From: Paenibacillus sp. YN15
Lineage (GTDB): Bacteria; Bacillota; Bacilli; Paenibacillales; NBRC-103111
Assembly (NCBI RefSeq): GCF_003285005.1
Contig: NZ_QMFA01000029.1
Coordinates: 25,280-89,279, forward strand
Length of the DNA: 64,000 nt
Direction of reading: 5' to 3'
Shown: positions 8,348-16,839 of the stretch, in pieces
How the letters are laid out: every line of letters begins with the position of its first letter
How positions within the stretch are numbered: the stretch's first letter is position 1
The notes under the pieces: generated by a model
Seen by the model: only the letters and a program-made list of their open reading frames with translations
Database searches by the model: none
What the model was told of the DNA's origin: nothing
Translations under genes and position numbers: made by a program

Positions 8348-11300
8348 ATGAATTCATACCGCAAAATGATGCTGCTGGCTGCTTTGTTTTTACTGGCGCT
8401 GACCAGTGTGCGGATAGTTTGGCTGGTTGCCCGCAGCGAACCCCTTGATCCGGCCGCGCAAAAAGGAGTGCTGGATTTGCGTCCGTACGGGCTGCCCGGC
8501 GGCCGCACGATGAATCTGGACGGGGAGTGGGAGTTTTACCCCTCCCAATTGCTGGAGCACGTGGAGGCAGAGGCCGGGTCTGCCCCGGTTTTTGCACAGG
8601 TTCCCGGCTTATGGGACAGTGAACGCTTTGAACGGGGAGGCGGAGCATATGGTTACGGAACATACCGCCTCCGCATTTTGCTTCCGGAAGGGGATCACGA
8701 AGTTCTTGGGCTTTCCTTCAAGGATGTCAAACAAGGCTCTGCCCTTTATGTGAACGGCCGCTATTACGGCGGTTCGGGAAAGCCGTCCGCGGAGGCAGAA
8801 AGCTTTGTCTCCGGAGTAATGCCGTACGAGGCTTTTTTTGTACCCTCGGGCAATGAATTGGAGATCATGGTTCAGGTCTCGGCCGACGGCTCCTACCGCT
8901 ACAAGGGAGGAATCACCAAACCCGTTAGCTTCGGGACCGCTGCTGCCATCCAACGGGAAAAAGCAAAGAGTATCATGCTGCAGGGGGCTGTTATTTCCCT
9001 GCTTCTTCTGGCAATGCTTGTGGTGCTGATGACCTATCTGCTGGGAACCCGTTCACGGCTCTTGCTGAGTCTCCTGCTCGGGTTGGGGATGGGGGCAGGC
9101 ACCTTGTTCATCTCCGACGATAAGCTGGGAATGGAGCTGATTCCCCTCACATATGGGGGGGTAATCAAGGTGACTTGGTTTCTGGTGCCGGTAATGGTGG
9201 CGGCCTGCTTTGATTTTATTGTCAGGCTTCTGCTCCCTGCAAGGGTGAACCGGCGCTATCGGGTACTGATGGGCATCTTCTGTTTTTGGATGCTCCTTGC
9301 GGCGCTGCTTCCGGCCCGCACCGTTGCCTCGCTTGACTTGTTGAACCGCAGCCTATCCATGGGCTTCCTGCTGGCCATCATTGCTGTTATTGTGATTGCT
9401 GTCCTGAGGGGGAAGGAGGACAGCATCTATTTGCTTCTGGCAGGCTCGAGCATGGTATCCAATCTGCTCTGGAGCACCTACAAAAACCATACCACCGTTA
9501 ATATGGGCTTCTACCCGGTGGATCTGATCGTGGTTTTCCTAAGTCTGTCCGCGTATGCCATGCGGCAGTATTTCCGAAAGGTGGAGCAAGCCAAGGAGCT
9601 GGCCTTGCGATTGCAGCAGGAGGATCGGCGCAAGGATGAGTTCCTGGCCAACACCTCCCATGAGCTGCGCAATCCCCTTCACGGCATGATGAATATTGCC
9701 CAGACCTTGCTGGAGAGCGAGCGAAAAACCGGAGGAGCCGATGTTGTCCGGAATTTGGAACTGCTCCTGACCATCGGCGGCAGGATGTCGTGGATGCTGG
9801 GCGATCTTCTGGAGCAGGCGCGGCTTAGGGAGAAGGGCGTCAAGCTGCAGCTTGCTCCGGTGCAGCTGCAGCCCCTTGCTGCCGGTGTGATTGACATGCT
9901 GGCTTATCTGACGGAAAAGAAGCCGGTGCGGCTGCAGGCGCTGGTTGCCCCGGATTTCCCGCCGGTGCTGGCGGATGAGATGAGATTGATCCAGATTCTC
10001 TTTAACCTTGTCCACAACGCATTGAAATTCACCGAGGAAGGTTCGGTTACCATTTCCGCCCGGTTGGCCGGCAAGGAGGCGGAGCTGGAGGTGCGGGATA
10101 CGGGGATAGGCATGGATGAGGCTGCCGCCAGGAAAGTCTTCGAGGCCTATGAGCAAAGGGCATCCGGCTATAGCGCCGCAGGCGGGGGATTTGGCCTGGG
10201 TCTGTCCATCAGCAAGAAGCTGGTTGAGCTCCATGGCGGTACGATCCAGCTGCAGACGGCCCCCGGCAAAGGAACGGCGTTTTTCTTCCGGCTGCCTCTT
10301 GCCCAGACGGCTGCGGCTCCGGCGGAGACTTGCAGTCCGCTCCAGGAGGAGAGTTTCCCTCAACAACCGGAGCTTCCGCCTGCTGCCCATCTGCCGGGAC
10401 GGACCGACAAGCCCAGGGTGCTTATGGTGGACGATGATCCGGTAAATCTGAAGATTCTTACCGGGGTATTGTCCCCGGACCAGTACCGGATTGCTACTGC
10501 CGGCGGCGGGCGGGAGGCGTTGAAGCGAATCGAGGAGGAGGAGTGGGACCTGCTGATTTCCGACGTGATGATGCCGGGCATGTCCGGCTATGAGCTTACG
10601 GCTATCCTGCGTACCCGCTACTCCCTGCTGGAGCTGCCTGTGCTGCTCCTGACGGCCCGCAGCACCCCGGAGGACATTCAGGCAGGCTTCCGGGCCGGAG
10701 CCAATGATTACGTTGCCAAGCCGGTGAATGCGGTGGAGCTGCGGACCCGGGTGGAGGGCCTGACCCGGCTGAAGCAAACCATGGATGAGCTTCTGCGGAT
10801 GGAGGGGGCCTATCTCCAAGCCCAAATCGAGCCGCATTTTCTTTTCAACGCCATGAACTCCATCTCCGCTCTGGGGAATCTGGATGCAGAGCGCATGCGC
10901 CGGATGATTGATGCATTCAGCTCGTATCTGCGGATCAGCTTTGATTTTCTCAATACCAAAGACGTGGTTCCTCTTCGGTATGAGCTGGAGCTGGTCAAGG
11001 CTTATCTTTATATCGAGCAGGAGCGGTTCGGCCAGCGGCTGGCTGTGAAGTGGGAGCTGGAGGAGGAAGCGGAAACCAGCAGGCTTATGCTTCCGCCCTA
11101 TTCGATTCAGCCCCTGGTGGAGAATGCGGTGAAGCATGGCATCCTGTCCCGCTCCCAAGGAGGGCAGGTAACCGTGCGGATTCAGAGGGAGGGCGATTCG
11201 GTGCTTGTGGCCGTGGAGGATGACGGGGCGGGAATGGACGAGGCGCGCTGCGCCGGGCTTCTTCAACCCGCAGCCTCCCCGGGGAGCAGGGGGGTAGGGC

Positions 11301-11434
11301 TGATGAATACGGACCGGAGGCTCCGGAAGCGGTATGGCAGCGGCTTGTCCATTGCAAGTCGGCCGGGACAGGGCACGGCGGTTTCGTTCAAAATTCCCAA
11401 GCGGTTCGCCGCGGCTACGGGGGAACAGGCATAG
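8348..11434 (+). CDS. Hybrid sensor with two histidine-kinase modules (7TM-HisKA-HATPase-REC-LytS type)
   Basis: A 1028-residue membrane signalling protein. In order it has: an N-terminal helix (8-28); a jelly-roll sugar-binding-like sensor (about 45-195, with 'NLDGEWEFYPSQLL' and 'GTYRLRILLP' as in GH2 N-domains); a seven-helix 7TMR-DISM-like block (about 205-400); HisKA with His near 438 in SHELRNPLHG; and HATPase ('NLVHNALKFTEEG', 'DTGIGMDE', 'GFGLGLSISKKL'). A receiver follows with Asp near 737 in LLISDVMMPGM. Last is a second kinase of the LytS/YesM type ('QAQIEPHFLFNAMNS', His near 829; 'PLVENAVKHG'; 'EDDGAGMDEA'). RBS GGGAG lies 5 nt before the ATG. It starts 24 bp after the NarL regulator. 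No LytTR or AraC regulator adjoins it, so its output is unknown. Confidence 0.9.
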   Translation: MNSYRKMMLLAALFLLALTSVRIVWLVARSEPLDPAAQKGVLDLRPYGLPGGRTMNLDGEWEFYPSQLLEHVEAEAGSAPVFAQVPGLWDSERFERGGGAYGYGTYRLRILLPEGDHEVLGLSFKDVKQGSALYVNGRYYGGSGKPSAEAESFVSGVMPYEAFFVPSGNELEIMVQVSADGSYRYKGGITKPVSFGTAAAIQREKAKSIMLQGAVISLLLLAMLVVLMTYLLGTRSRLLLSLLLGLGMGAGTLFISDDKLGMELIPLTYGGVIKVTWFLVPVMVAACFDFIVRLLLPARVNRRYRVLMGIFCFWMLLAALLPARTVASLDLLNRSLSMGFLLAIIAVIVIAVLRGKEDSIYLLLAGSSMVSNLLWSTYKNHTTVNMGFYPVDLIVVFLSLSAYAMRQYFRKVEQAKELALRLQQEDRRKDEFLANTSHELRNPLHGMMNIAQTLLESERKTGGADVVRNLELLLTIGGRMSWMLGDLLEQARLREKGVKLQLAPVQLQPLAAGVIDMLAYLTEKKPVRLQALVAPDFPPVLADEMRLIQILFNLVHNALKFTEEGSVTISARLAGKEAELEVRDTGIGMDEAAARKVFEAYEQRASGYSAAGGGFGLGLSISKKLVELHGGTIQLQTAPGKGTAFFFRLPLAQTAAAPAETCSPLQEESFPQQPELPPAAHLPGRTDKPRVLMVDDDPVNLKILTGVLSPDQYRIATAGGGREALKRIEEEEWDLLISDVMMPGMSGYELTAILRTRYSLLELPVLLLTARSTPEDIQAGFRAGANDYVAKPVNAVELRTRVEGLTRLKQTMDELLRMEGAYLQAQIEPHFLFNAMNSISALGNLDAERMRRMIDAFSSYLRISFDFLNTKDVVPLRYELELVKAYLYIEQERFGQRLAVKWELEEEAETSRLMLPPYSIQPLVENAVKHGILSRSQGGQVTVRIQREGDSVLVAVEDDGAGMDEARCAGLLQPAASPGSRGVGLMNTDRRLRKRYGSGLSIASRPGQGTAVSFKIPKRFAAATGEQA

Positions 11435-11468
11435 GGATGGCGGGATATTGATCTGCCGTCCCATTTTT
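11434..11468 (+). terminator. Terminator after the hybrid kinase
   Basis: GGGATGGC (11434-11441) pairs with GCCGTCCC (11455-11462) with one G-U pair, followed by ATTTTTA. The stem begins at the last base of the stop codon. Confidence 0.65.
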
Positions 11469-11640
11469 AGACCTCTTTTCGTGACACGTAAAGTCCCTCA
11501 GGCGGCACCCCGCCGAAAAATGGCGCATCCGCGTTGGAATGGGGATCAAGGGCAGACGTAATGAGGGGAGAAGACCATGGCGCATGGTGGGCATGGATGA
11601 TGCATTTGTCTCATTAGATGATTGGTTGTGGATTGCGGTT

Positions 11641-11820
11641 GCGGACAGAGCGTCCGTTATTTTCTTTATTTAGGGTCTTTTTGGATTTTCGCGGACAGAC
11701 GATCCTTTATTCTGTTTCAGAAGCGTGGAGAATCCCTGGTTTCTGAGATTTAGCGGAACCTGAGTCCGCTCCGGAGAAAAAAGGGCCAATTTTTGCGAAA
11801 TAACGGAACCAGGGTCCGTA
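11641..11820. repeat. Composite intergenic repeat element (two direct plus two inverted units, 50-bp spacing)
   Basis: Four copies of a unit CGGAC-N6-TCCG-YTATTT occur in the non-coding stretch 11469-11884. Two are forward (CGG starting at 11642 and 11692) and two inverted (ending at 11768 and 11818). Same-orientation copies are exactly 50 bp apart, the inner pair spans 76 bp and the whole is 177 bp. The same geometry recurs at 44188-44364, and a related one at 38358-38541. No ORF of credible composition covers it. Apart from the flanking terminators, nothing else is visible in this 530-bp gap. Confidence 0.85.
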
Positions 11821-11884
11821 CAATGAGATGTATGACGTAGGGAGTCCAGCAGATGCCCATTGAGGGAGGGGGGATTTTTTAAAT

Positions 11885-11921
11885 AGAAAAACCATCCCAA
11901 AGCCGAGCCTTGGGATGGTTT
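11885..11921 (-). terminator. Terminator of the exosporium protein gene
   Basis: On the minus strand AACCATCCCAA pairs with TTGGGATGGTT around a GC loop (11890-11920), followed by TTTTT. It lies 46 bp after the stop codon. Confidence 0.85.
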
Positions 11922-11966
11922 GGATGAAGGGATGCGCAATATGGCGCAGGGTTACTTATAAGTCTC

Positions 11967-13304
11967 TTAGGAAATGCCAAGGCCGGCACTTGCATAACCG
12001 GCGATGGCGGCTGCTAGATCGACACCAGCGGTGACTTCTGCAGAGAATACCAAAAGCAATCTGGTTCCTGCGGTGACAGGAATGTTCAGCCCAGTGGTGA
12101 TACCGCTGCTGACATCTCCGATAGAAATTAATCCCGTGAGAGGGGGCGCTAAGGTGACTACTGCACCCGGCACCGCAACGAAGGTGTCGTCAGGTGTGGC
12201 GGATTGGAATAATTGGGCGGATACCGTTACAGTCGAGCCAATCAGGCTGAGTCCGGCGCTAATGCTCAAATAACCGGCCAAGGAGGTGATAACCCCATCC
12301 CTGGGCATGGAGAATGCATAGTTGGCCAGACCAGACAGATCGATTGTTCCGCTGGCTGCGGAGATACCGGGAAGGTTAAGTCCGAATCCAACCGCGCTGG
12401 AGGTGTTAAGCAAACCTCCAAGTACAGTGCTCAAAGCAACAGGTGTGCCGGACGCAAAGGGAATAATGGCTCCATCACCCGCCAGACCGGTGGGCCCGGT
12501 GACGCCGTCAGCGCCGGTAGCGCCAGTGGGCCCGGTGACGCCGTCGGCGCCGGTAGCGCCGGTGGGCCCGGTAACACCGTCAGCGCCGGTAGCGCCGGTG
12601 GGCCCGGTAACACCGTCGGCGCCGGTAGCGCCAGTGGGCCCGGTGACGCCGTCGGCCCCGGTAGCGCCGGTGGGCCCGGTGACGCCGTCGGCGCCGGTAG
12701 CGCCGGTGGGCCCGGTAACACCGTCGGCCCCCGTAGCGCCGGTGGGCCCGGTGACGCCGTCGGCGCCGGTAGCGCCGGTGGGTCCTGTAGCACCCGTGGC
12801 CCCAGTAGCTCCGGTAGCGCCGCCCCCTCCAGGATTCAGATCCTCGGCGTCCATAAGGACAACTTCATCCACCAGCATGTTGCTGGTAGCCGGCCGCGGA
12901 GCCAAACTAACGGAAAGCTGCGCAAACGCGATTCCTGCAGGCGCAGGAGTGGTGACTCCCTCAAAAACCTGCCATTGCGAGTTGGTAAAGAAACCCGGCG
13001 GCACAATCAACAAATAGCCGGCGCCAAGATACTGCTGGGAGCTGTCGAGATAGTTAACGGTGACAACAACCGCGGGGCTTGCCCCGCCGAAGGGATACCC
13101 CAGAGACAAAGATACGTAGAGCCCTTGCCCCGGAACGACAGACACCATCTGCTGCAAGGAAGCGTCGGGAAGCCCGCTCAGCAGTTGGGCGCTCTGGAAG
13201 CCTTCTTTGGAGATGGAGCTGGTTGTGGTATTTACTGCTGTCCAGCTGCTTAGTCCCCCCTCAAAACCTCCATTGATAATGCGATTGCTTAATTGAATGG
13301 CCAA
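11967..13304 (-). CDS. Collagen-like exosporium surface protein with BclB-type C-terminal domain
   Basis: A spore-surface protein in three parts. Residues 1-165 form an N-terminal beta-sandwich domain starting '[16 protein letters not shown]', resembling the N-terminal domain of other Bacillales exosporium proteins. Then comes a collagen-like Gly-X-Thr tract with eight near-identical 12-residue units ([12 protein letters not shown]; 36-bp DNA repeats, about 12490-12790). A ~155-residue C-terminal domain of the BclB type follows ('[16 protein letters not shown]', '[15 protein letters not shown]', '[12 protein letters not shown]'). The start is TTG at 13304, preceded by GAGGTG; an ATG frame extending 75 codons upstream crosses the leader and looks non-coding. 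It is probably expressed in the mother cell late in sporulation, which I infer from the family only. Confidence 0.85.
   Translation of the reverse strand: MAIQLSNRIINGGFEGGLSSWTAVNTTTSSISKEGFQSAQLLSGLPDASLQQMVSVVPGQGLYVSLSLGYPFGGASPAVVVTVNYLDSSQQYLGAGYLLIVPPGFFTNSQWQVFEGVTTPAPAGIAFAQLSVSLAPRPATSNMLVDEVVLMDAEDLNPGGGGATGATGATGATGPTGATGADGVTGPTGATGADGVTGPTGATGADGVTGPTGATGADGVTGPTGATGADGVTGPTGATGADGVTGPTGATGADGVTGPTGATGADGVTGPTGLAGDGAIIPFASGTPVALSTVLGGLLNTSSAVGFGLNLPGISAASGTIDLSGLANYAFSMPRDGVITSLAGYLSISAGLSLIGSTVTVSAQLFQSATPDDTFVAVPGAVVTLAPPLTGLISIGDVSSGITTGLNIPVTAGTRLLLVFSAEVTAGVDLAAAIAGYASAGLGIS
12484..12790 (-). repeat. 36-bp coding tandem repeat (about 8 copies)
   Basis: The DNA encoding the collagen-like tract is a 36-bp minisatellite with a few synonymous changes (gtcggcgcc, gtcggcccc and gtcagcgcc variants). 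Copy-number change by slippage would alter filament length by 12 residues per unit. Confidence 0.85.
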
Positions 13305-13345
13305 TACTATCACCTCAGTTTTCAATAATGTGAAGTGGCTTACAG

Positions 13346-13384
13346 GAGAGTTGTGCCATAACAGGGATTTTTTGCACAACTCTC
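13346..13384 (-). promoter_or_regulatory. Perfect 11-bp inverted repeat in the leader of the exosporium gene
   Basis: GAGAGTTGTGC (13346-13356) and GCACAACTCTC (13374-13384) form a perfect stem with a 17-nt loop, about 40-80 nt upstream of the TTG start. There is no T run after it in the gene's direction, so it is unlikely to be a simple terminator. It could be an mRNA-stabilising leader hairpin or an operator. Confidence 0.5.
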
Positions 13385-13522
13385 GCTGGCAGTCAATATA
13401 TTGTATAGAAAATGAAAGATTTGGAGACGGCACATTTGCGCATTTATTCGTGGTGAAATTTACAAAATTTTCATTTGCATTAGGGAATTGAACCGGGAGC
13501 GGCCAAACATGATCAATAAAAT

Positions 13523-13559
13523 AGGGCAAGGAATCCTCCCCAGGAGGTTCCCTTGCCCC
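13523..13559 (-). terminator. Terminator of the glycosyltransferase gene
   Basis: A 16-bp imperfect stem (GGGCAAGGAATCCTCC with GGAGGTTCCCTTGCCC) has a 3-nt loop and, on the minus strand, is followed by TATTTTATT. Confidence 0.8.
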
Positions 13560-13585
13560 GTCAATTTGGGTACAGAGCCTATCTT

Positions 13586-14872
13586 TTAGACGACGAAGAA
13601 GTATTCATTCACAAAGCAGATGGTAATCACCGTATTGAGCATAATCAGCAAGGCAACCGCGCTGCTTCGGATGATGGGGTGGCGGGCCGTAAGATCATGC
13701 AGATAAAAGTACATGGGAATGGAAACCATCATGTATCTGACAATGCTGGTTAAGAGATCCGGCGAGCTGCTGAAGGGAATGGCGATCAGGAAAAAGCCGT
13801 AGACAAAAAACAGCAGCTCCAGCAAATTGCCGAACAGCTTCCGCCAATGTTTTACCGCATAGAGGAAAAACACCAGCAAAGCGAAGGTGGCCATAACGAA
13901 GGAGATGACACCGTTATCCCAGCCGCCTCCTCCCAGAATGAAGTACGGCTTGCTCAGATAGTGGAGGTAATTCCCAAACGGAAAGGCCGTGGCCCGCCCC
14001 CAATTATCCTGCTCGTGCATAGGAGCCAGGAAATCTCCGGTGAGATGCTTCATATAGGCCAGATAGCTCAGCATCGGCAATATCGCCATTACAGCGTAAG
14101 CCAGGAACCGGGCATCCGCCCAAACCAGCCGGCGCCGCCGGAACAGCTCCACCAGAATGGCCCCTCCGGCGAACACCAGGTTGGCTATGCCCGGCACCCG
14201 CGTCACCGTGGACAATCCGGCAGCCAGCATCGCCCAGAAAAACCGCTTCGTATGCGCAAAATACAGGGTTGCCGCACAGAGAAGAAGAAACAGACTTTCC
14301 GTATACATCAGCGAAAAGTAGATGGAGGCGGGATACACCACCACCGTGAACAGAATAAAGCCGATTCCTTCCTTGGCGACTCCCCGGGCCAGGGCGGTCA
14401 AGTGAATGAAGTACAAAGCGAAGACCAGCAGCACATTGGACAGCACCAATCCGATGGTGTGCAGACTCCAGGGGAGGAGATAGGACAGTCCTTTGACCAT
14501 AAGCGGATACAGCGGGAAAAAGACCCAGTTGGCGGGAGGATGAGGCTCGTCAATCCGATATGTATGGTACCCGTCCCGGGCAATGCTCATATAGGAATAT
14601 ACATCGAACTTGTATACATGGGAGGGCTTCAGCACCTGCGTATCCGACAGCTTCTCCGGCAGGTCCATAACCCGGAGCACCTGCCCGTCTCCCAGATCAA
14701 AGGTTTTGTAGGTGGGCTCCATGGTGTATATCGAAAACAAATTCAATCCCAGATAGCCTATTCCGTACAGCAAAAGACGGCTTACGAGCACAAGCAGCAG
14801 CGCATATCCCAGAATGGCCGCGTGGCGCTTCCAACCCGGTTTTTCCAACGAGGGGGCAGTGTTAACGGGCAT
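13586..14872 (-). CDS. PIG-V-like membrane glycosyltransferase
   Basis: A polytopic membrane protein of 428 residues with about ten hydrophobic helices, of the GT-C superfold. It resembles bacterial relatives of the GPI mannosyltransferase PIG-V. The large first external loop holds an Asp-containing motif ('[19 protein letters not shown]') and then '[16 protein letters not shown]', as in that family. It would transfer a sugar from a polyprenyl-phosphate donor on the outer face of the membrane; acceptor and sugar are unknown. The start at 14872 ([14 protein letters not shown]) follows GGAGAGATAAC; a 16-codon longer frame lacks a ribosome site. It lies between the FNT channel and the exosporium gene on the same strand, and a role in spore-surface glycosylation is possible but only inferred. 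Confidence 0.75.
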   Translation of the reverse strand: MPVNTAPSLEKPGWKRHAAILGYALLLVLVSRLLLYGIGYLGLNLFSIYTMEPTYKTFDLGDGQVLRVMDLPEKLSDTQVLKPSHVYKFDVYSYMSIARDGYHTYRIDEPHPPANWVFFPLYPLMVKGLSYLLPWSLHTIGLVLSNVLLVFALYFIHLTALARGVAKEGIGFILFTVVVYPASIYFSLMYTESLFLLLCAATLYFAHTKRFFWAMLAAGLSTVTRVPGIANLVFAGGAILVELFRRRRLVWADARFLAYAVMAILPMLSYLAYMKHLTGDFLAPMHEQDNWGRATAFPFGNYLHYLSKPYFILGGGGWDNGVISFVMATFALLVFFLYAVKHWRKLFGNLLELLFFVYGFFLIAIPFSSSPDLLTSIVRYMMVSIPMYFYLHDLTARHPIIRSSAVALLIMLNTVITICFVNEYFFVV

Positions 14873-14935
14873 GTTATCTCTCCTATTGTTCTCTTTATGT
14901 ATATAGACGCGACTTTGCACGTTTTTGTTGCCAGA

Positions 14936-15721
14936 TTAATGGGAATCATCCAAAAAGGGTTTGTTTACGTAATAATACATCACTCCCATGAGAATGCCGC
15001 CGCCGATAAGATTGCCGATGGTAACCGGAATCAGATTATGAAATACTCCGTACCAGGAAATGGTTCCCGGGTGGTGCAAAACCAGGGCGATGGCGAAGGT
15101 GCACATATTGGCAATACTGTGCTCGTACCCGGAGATGAAGAAGCAGAAAACGAAGAGCATCATGGCAAACATCTTGGCCCCGTCGCTTTTCATAGCCATG
15201 GGCACGAAGAAGGCCAGGCAGACCAGCCAATTACAGAGAATCGCCCGGAAAAACAACTGGCTGGCCGGCGCCCCCATCTTGTGGGCCACTACATCCAGCA
15301 GGAATTGGTTGACACTGGAGGAATTGAAGAGCCCGGTGAGATAAATCAGAAGAGCAAAGGCGGCGGCCCCGAGAATATTGCCCATGTAGCTGACGCACCA
15401 CATCCGCGCAACCTCCACCCACTCTATTTTTCGGCGCAGGGCGGCGTAACTGTAATAGAAGGTGTCGCCGGTGAACAGATCTCCGCCGCCGTAGGAGATC
15501 AGAATAATGGCTGCGCCGAAGGTGATAGCCGCCATGGGGTAGGTGAGAGGCGATTTTTCCAGGAAAAAATAGTTCCCCGTTTTGAAGGCGACAATCACGC
15601 CGAAGCCGATGAACATGCTGGCCAGCATGGCTCTCGCAATGTAGCGCAGGACGCTTTGACGGTAAATTTTTTGCTTCTTGAGGGCCAAGGCCTCTACCTG
15701 TGCTAGCATTTCCATTTCCAT
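14936..15721 (-). CDS. Formate/nitrite transporter (FNT) family channel
   Basis: A pentameric-channel subunit of the FocA/NirC/YwcJ family that moves small monovalent anions such as formate or nitrite. Six membrane helices are visible, together with family motifs 'AMLASMFIGFGVIVAF', 'GGGDLFTGDTFYY', 'NILGAAAFALLIY', 'CNWLVCLAFFVPMAMKSDGAKM' and 'SGYEHSIANMC'. The last includes the conserved His of the central gate. The start is uncertain. ATG at 15721 (MEMEMLAQVEAL) has AAGGAGG 11 nt upstream; an ATG at 15799 has no ribosome site. On the minus strand a TATAAT at 15789-15794 could be its -10. No formate or nitrite enzymes are nearby, so the substrate is open. Confidence 0.88.
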   Translation of the reverse strand: MEMEMLAQVEALALKKQKIYRQSVLRYIARAMLASMFIGFGVIVAFKTGNYFFLEKSPLTYPMAAITFGAAIILISYGGGDLFTGDTFYYSYAALRRKIEWVEVARMWCVSYMGNILGAAAFALLIYLTGLFNSSSVNQFLLDVVAHKMGAPASQLFFRAILCNWLVCLAFFVPMAMKSDGAKMFAMMLFVFCFFISGYEHSIANMCTFAIALVLHHPGTISWYGVFHNLIPVTIGNLIGGGILMGVMYYYVNKPFLDDSH

Positions 15722-15788
15722 CGCCGCGTAAGCCTCCTTATGCATAGTTGGAGAAACATACAGGATCTCCCTGTTTGAATTAAGGTTT

Positions 15789-15794
15789 ATTATA
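15789..15794 (-). promoter_or_regulatory. Candidate -10 box of the FNT gene
   Basis: A perfect TATAAT on the minus strand, about 70 nt before the chosen start. No good -35 hexamer is seen at 16-18 bp. Confidence 0.3.
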
Positions 15795-15958
15795 CCCAAT
15801 TACCCCAAGGGAATCGAATGAACCGGGAGCGTTTGGTTTTTTGCCTGCGGTACAGGCACAAGTAGGCGGATACCCACATAAACTGTTACTACTTTGCTTA
15901 CGCTCATGCTACTCCTTCAGCGGGGCATGGTGCATATTGCTGACAAGGGGTGACTGCC

Positions 15959-16660
15959 GTGCCGGGATTTTTCGCCATGATTGCCTTATTCATTAAAGAG
16001 CTTTCCTTATTGGTTTCGTATGTGAAAAACAATGCCTTCCCGCAGCCCTTATCGGAAAGCGAGGAGGCAAAGCATCTGAAGCTGATGGCCGGGGGAGATC
16101 TGAACTCCCGCAATATGCTGATTGAGCATAATCTGCGCCTGGTAGCCCATATCGTCAAGAAGTTTGACAATACCGGTGAGGACCTGGAGGATTTGATCTC
16201 CATCGGCACCATCGGGCTGATCAAGGCCATCGAATCCTTTTCGCCGGATAAGGGGACGAAGCTGGCTACCTTCGCTGCGCGGTGTATTGAAAACGAAATC
16301 CTCATGCACCTCCGCTCCCTGAAAAAAACGAAGAAGGATGTATCCCTCCATGATCCCATCGGAACGGATAAGGAGGGCAACGAAATTACGCTCATTGATA
16401 TATTGGGCAGCGAATCCGACGATGTGGCGGAAATGGTGCAGATGAAAATCGAGAAGTCCAAAATTTACGCCCATCTGGATATTCTGGATGAACGGGAGCA
16501 GGAGGTCATTCGGGGACGGTTCGGCCTCGACACCGGGGGGGATGAGCGGACCCAGCGGGAAATCGCCAGGGAGCTGGGAATCAGCCGCAGTTATGTGTCG
16601 CGGATCGAGAAGCGGGCGCTGATGAAGCTGTATCATGAGTTTTATAAGGCGAAGCGGTAA
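15959..16660 (+). CDS. sigK: Sporulation sigma factor SigK, uninterrupted
   Basis: The late mother-cell RNA polymerase sigma factor. The sequence follows Bacillus SigK almost block for block: '[13 protein letters not shown]', '[18 protein letters not shown]' (region 2.1), '[17 protein letters not shown]' (region 2.2-2.4), '[14 protein letters not shown]' and '[25 protein letters not shown]' (region 4.2). The first ~20 residues form the hydrophobic pro-sequence removed by SpoIVFB in that system. The GTG at 15959 (AAGGGG 8 nt upstream) gives an N-terminus within about one residue of B. subtilis pro-SigK. The gene is continuous, with no skin prophage between the two halves. It supports the view that the organism forms spores and may drive the exosporium gene nearby. 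Confidence 0.96.
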   Translation: MPGFFAMIALFIKELSLLVSYVKNNAFPQPLSESEEAKHLKLMAGGDLNSRNMLIEHNLRLVAHIVKKFDNTGEDLEDLISIGTIGLIKAIESFSPDKGTKLATFAARCIENEILMHLRSLKKTKKDVSLHDPIGTDKEGNEITLIDILGSESDDVAEMVQMKIEKSKIYAHLDILDEREQEVIRGRFGLDTGGDERTQREIARELGISRSYVSRIEKRALMKLYHEFYKAKR

Positions 16661-16697
16661 AAATGTGAACACGGCGGATTTGATGTGTTGTGAGAAT

Positions 16698-16722
16698 AGG
16701 GGCGCTGAGCGCCTCTTTTTTC
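16698..16722 (+). terminator. Terminator of sigK
   Basis: GGGGCGC-TGA-GCGCCTC stem (one G-U pair) followed by TTTTTT, about 40 bp after the stop codon. Confidence 0.75.
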
Positions 16723-16750
16723 TATTGGAATGCAGTGAACCATTCTTATA

Positions 16751-16780
16751 TTTACATGGAACGGAAGTATGCGATATAAT
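16751..16780 (+). promoter_or_regulatory. SigA-type promoter of the galactokinase-like gene
   Basis: TTTACA (16751-16756), an 18-bp spacer, then TATAAT (16775-16780). The likely start of transcription is about 50 nt before the GGGAGG ribosome site. Confidence 0.6.
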
Positions 16781-16839
16781 AATTTCATGGACTTTCTTTA
16801 TTGACTAAATAAAGTGATTAAAAATAGGGAGGTTACAGT

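Noticed and set aside
9539..11464. 641-codon minus-strand frame opposite the hybrid kinase
   Set aside because: It is an antisense shadow; the plus-strand frame has all kinase and receiver motifs.
12213..13253. Long plus-strand frames opposite the collagen-like repeat, rich in Gly/Ala/Ser or Pro/Val
   Set aside because: These are mirror readings of the 36-bp coding repeat, with no ribosome site or recognisable domain. The minus-strand frame has clear BclB-type homology.
11967..13529. 75-codon N-terminal extension of the exosporium protein
   Set aside because: It would run through the perfect leader inverted repeat, and its codons look random. The TTG at 13304 has a proper ribosome site and restores the family N-terminus.
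13847..15706. 619-codon plus-strand frame opposite the PIG-V-like and FNT genes
   Set aside because: It spans two genes and their gap on the other strand, with low-complexity His/Gln-rich composition and no domain.
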